From: Sediminibacterium sp.
GTDB lineage: Bacteria > Bacteroidota > Bacteroidia > Chitinophagales > Chitinophagaceae
Reading direction: 5' to 3'
Assembly (NCBI GenBank): GCA_016786865.1
Contig: JAEUVE010000019.1
Coordinates: 62,001 to 126,000 of the forward strand
DNA: 64,000 bases
Shown here: positions 62,267 through 64,000 of the stretch, piece by piece
How the letters are laid out: each line of letters opens with the position of its first letter
How positions within the stretch are numbered: the stretch's first letter is position 1
The notes under the pieces: generated by a model
What the model was told of the DNA's origin: nothing
Database searches by the model: none
Seen by the model: only the letters and a program-made list of their open reading frames with translations
Made by a program: the position numbers and the translations under genes

Positions 62267-64000
62267 TTAAATCGTAAATGCGGTTTCAATAATTTCTGCC
62301 TGTTCTTTTGCATGTATTTTAGCATAACCTGTAGCCGTTGCTGCGCTGGCATTTCTGCTGATGATGCCAAAGTTGATGCTCTTCAGGTTCATTTGCAGGA
62401 AGCCTGCGGCACCCATGTTCATCGGTTCTTCCTGTACCCAGAACCAGGTAGCTTTGCTGTATTTTTTATGTAGGGCATCCAGTTGCTGGAATGGCAGTGG
62501 ATAGATCTGTTCCAGGCGAATGATGGCAACATCTTTTCTGTTTTCCTTTGCCTGTTTATCTGCCAGTTCATAATACAGTTTACCGCTGCAGAACAGTACT
62601 TTCTTTACATCGGATGGATTGGTTACAAATACATCGTCGATCACTTCTTTAAATCCGCCGGTAAGGAAATCGGCCACAGGACTGTAAGTACCCGGGTTTC
62701 TCAGATTGGCCTTTGGTGAGAAGTTGATCAATGGCTTGCGGAAATGCCATGCAAGCTGTCTTCTGAACATATGGAAGAGGTTGGCCGCCGTAGTTACATT
62801 GGTGATCACCATATTCAGTTCCGCGCACATTTGCAGGAAACGCTCCATTCTGGCACTGCTGTGCTCAGGGCCCTGTCCTTCATATCCATGTGGCAGCAAC
62901 ATGATGAGTCCATTCTGTCTCTGCCATTTTTGTTCTCCGGCTGCAATAAACTGATCGATCATGGTTTGGGCGCCATTGCAGAAATCACCAAACTGTGCTT
63001 CCCACAAAACCAGGGCCTGCGGATTGGCCATGGCATACCCATATTCAAAGCCCAGTACTCCGTACTCGCTCAGGAGTGAATTATAAATCCTGAATTTTTC
63101 CTGTGATTCCTGGAAATGATTCAGGCGGTTGTATCCTTTATTGGTTACTTCATCGCGCAGAATCGCATGCCGGTGACTAAAGGTCCCGCGCTGTACATCC
63201 TGTCCGCTCATCCGAACAATATTTCCATTGATCAGCAGCGAGCCATAGGCCATCAGTTCTGCCGTAGCCCAGTCTACCTTTCCTTCTGTTTCGAGCAGTT
63301 TAATTTTATCCTGTAATAATTTTTCAATCTTTTTCAATGGCTTAAATCCTTCCGGCCATTTCATCAACCCGTTGAACAGCAGATGAAAAGTTGCTTCATC
63401 AATGGCTGTATCGGGTGAATGCTCAAAATCTGCAGCCGTCGCTTTTACCATGCTCTTCCATACCAGTTCGGGTGGCTGGTACTTATATGGCAGCGGGTTC
63501 TGCTTGATTTCATCCAAACGTTCCTGCAGATCGGCCCAGAACTTCCGTTCCATTTCTTTAGCAAGCTCCTGTGCTTCGGGTTTGCCGTTTTCCATCAGGT
63601 ATTTGGTATAGATTTCTCTTGGATTCTGGTGCTTGTCGATCAGCGCATACAACTGCGGCTGGGTATATTTGGGATCATCTCCTTCGTTGTGTCCGTGTTT
63701 GCGATAGCAAACCATGTCGATGAAAATATCACTATTGAATTCCTGACGGTAACGGGTGGCAATTTCTGCGCACTTCACCACGGCTTCTGCGTCGTCGCCA
63801 TTTACATGCAATACCGGCGCCTGAATCATGGCTGCTACAGAAGTTGAATACACCGCACTTCTCGCATCATCAAAATCGGTGGTAAATCCGATCTGGTTGT
63901 TGATCACGAAATGGATGGTTCCACCTGTGTAATAACCGCGAAGGTTAGACATCTGCAATACTTCATACACAATGCCCTGACCGGCTACCGAAGCGTCTCC
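62267..64000 (-). CDS. odhA: 2-oxoglutarate dehydrogenase E1 (N-terminus beyond the window)
   Basis: The reading frame stays open to position 64000, giving 577 residues of the C-terminal part. Visible: GDASVAGQGIVYEVLQMSNL (the thiamin-diphosphate region), HVNGDDAEAVVKCAEIA, YRKHGHNEGDDPKYTQPQLY, and the transketolase-like core LLPHGYEGQGPEHSSARMERFL. It decarboxylates 2-oxoglutarate and acylates the lipoyl group of E2. The missing start and about 350 residues lie to the right. Confidence 0.95.
   Translation of the reverse strand, partial: GDASVAGQGIVYEVLQMSNLRGYYTGGTIHFVINNQIGFTTDFDDARSAVYSTSVAAMIQAPVLHVNGDDAEAVVKCAEIATRYRQEFNSDIFIDMVCYRKHGHNEGDDPKYTQPQLYALIDKHQNPREIYTKYLMENGKPEAQELAKEMERKFWADLQERLDEIKQNPLPYKYQPPELVWKSMVKATAADFEHSPDTAIDEATFHLLFNGLMKWPEGFKPLKKIEKLLQDKIKLLETEGKVDWATAELMAYGSLLINGNIVRMSGQDVQRGTFSHRHAILRDEVTNKGYNRLNHFQESQEKFRIYNSLLSEYGVLGFEYGYAMANPQALVLWEAQFGDFCNGAQTMIDQFIAAGEQKWQRQNGLIMLLPHGYEGQGPEHSSARMERFLQMCAELNMVITNVTTAANLFHMFRRQLAWHFRKPLINFSPKANLRNPGTYSPVADFLTGGFKEVIDDVFVTNPSDVKKVLFCSGKLYYELADKQAKENRKDVAIIRLEQIYPLPFQQLDALHKKYSKATWFWVQEEPMNMGAAGFLQMNLKSINFGIISRNASAATATGYAKIHAKEQAEIIETAFTI

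Noticed and set aside
61140..62270. Plus-strand open frames opposite odhB
   Set aside because: odhB is certain; these are codon-bias shadows.
1..64000. CRISPR array
   Set aside because: No regularly spaced direct repeats were seen.

Overview
The window is chromosomal DNA of a Bacteroidota bacterium, most likely a member of Chitinophagaceae (genus not determined). The evidence is SusC/SusD with a FecR/ECF-sigma regulatory front, TAnnTTTG-type -7 promoter elements, general absence of Shine-Dalgarno sequences apart from rpsU, short Bacteroidota-type AMP nucleosidase and CcmB/CcmC/CcmD-like genes, and a GH19 chitinase.

Layout. 1-6.4 kb is housekeeping: a partial tyrosine recombinase (XerD-like), rpsU, riboflavin synthase, HscA, an RDD protein, TyrRS, an SGNH hydrolase and tRNA-Gln(TTG) with its promoter and terminator. 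An AraC regulator follows. About 7.6-23 kb is an accessory island. It has some twenty mostly unrecognised plus-strand genes (7.66-20.08 kb), tightly packed, followed on the minus strand by an overlapping pair: a large serine recombinase and an IS1595-type transposase carrying a WYL domain. 23-25.5 kb is gene-poor, with several strong hairpins, a degenerate receiver protein, a MauE/DoxX-like membrane protein and a small secreted protein. 25.5-34.2 kb is a TlpA-like thioredoxin protein, SusD, SusC with an STN domain, FecR and an ECF sigma factor, i.e. a TonB-dependent surface-signalling uptake locus. 35.2-40.1 kb is a nucleotide-sugar operon (aminotransferase, UDP-glucose dehydrogenase, UDP-xylose synthase, RmlD-like reductase). 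The rest is core metabolism: Kdo transferase, thymidine kinase, cytochrome c maturation genes, AMP nucleosidase, glutamate dehydrogenase, a fused oligopeptide ABC ATPase, QueA, YitT, a PLP decarboxylase, aspartate kinase, chitinase, an Ldh-family oxidoreductase, SSB, MnmA, an RsmB-like methyltransferase and the 2-oxoglutarate dehydrogenase E2 and (partial) E1.

The candidate undescribed system is the 7.66-20.08 kb cluster. Two paralogous small HTH proteins bracket an unknown gene. Then come a membrane-anchored LEA14/WHy-like protein, a 723-residue transglutaminase-like protein with a C-terminal membrane anchor, a 239-residue protein that looks like a structural (capsid-type) subunit and is followed by a hairpin plus U-tract, three small beta-rich proteins, coiled-coil proteins, a membrane-anchored protein with two annexin-like repeats, a peptidoglycan-binding protein, a holin-sized membrane protein, a protein with terminal membrane segments around a coiled coil, and a membrane-anchored lysozyme-like enzyme. 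No terminase, portal, tail, sheath, packaging ATPase or replication gene was recognised. I read it as either a non-tailed, possibly membrane-containing prophage or satellite of a new type, or a domesticated cell-envelope assembly derived from one. That reading is inference; the gene order and domains listed are visible in the sequence.
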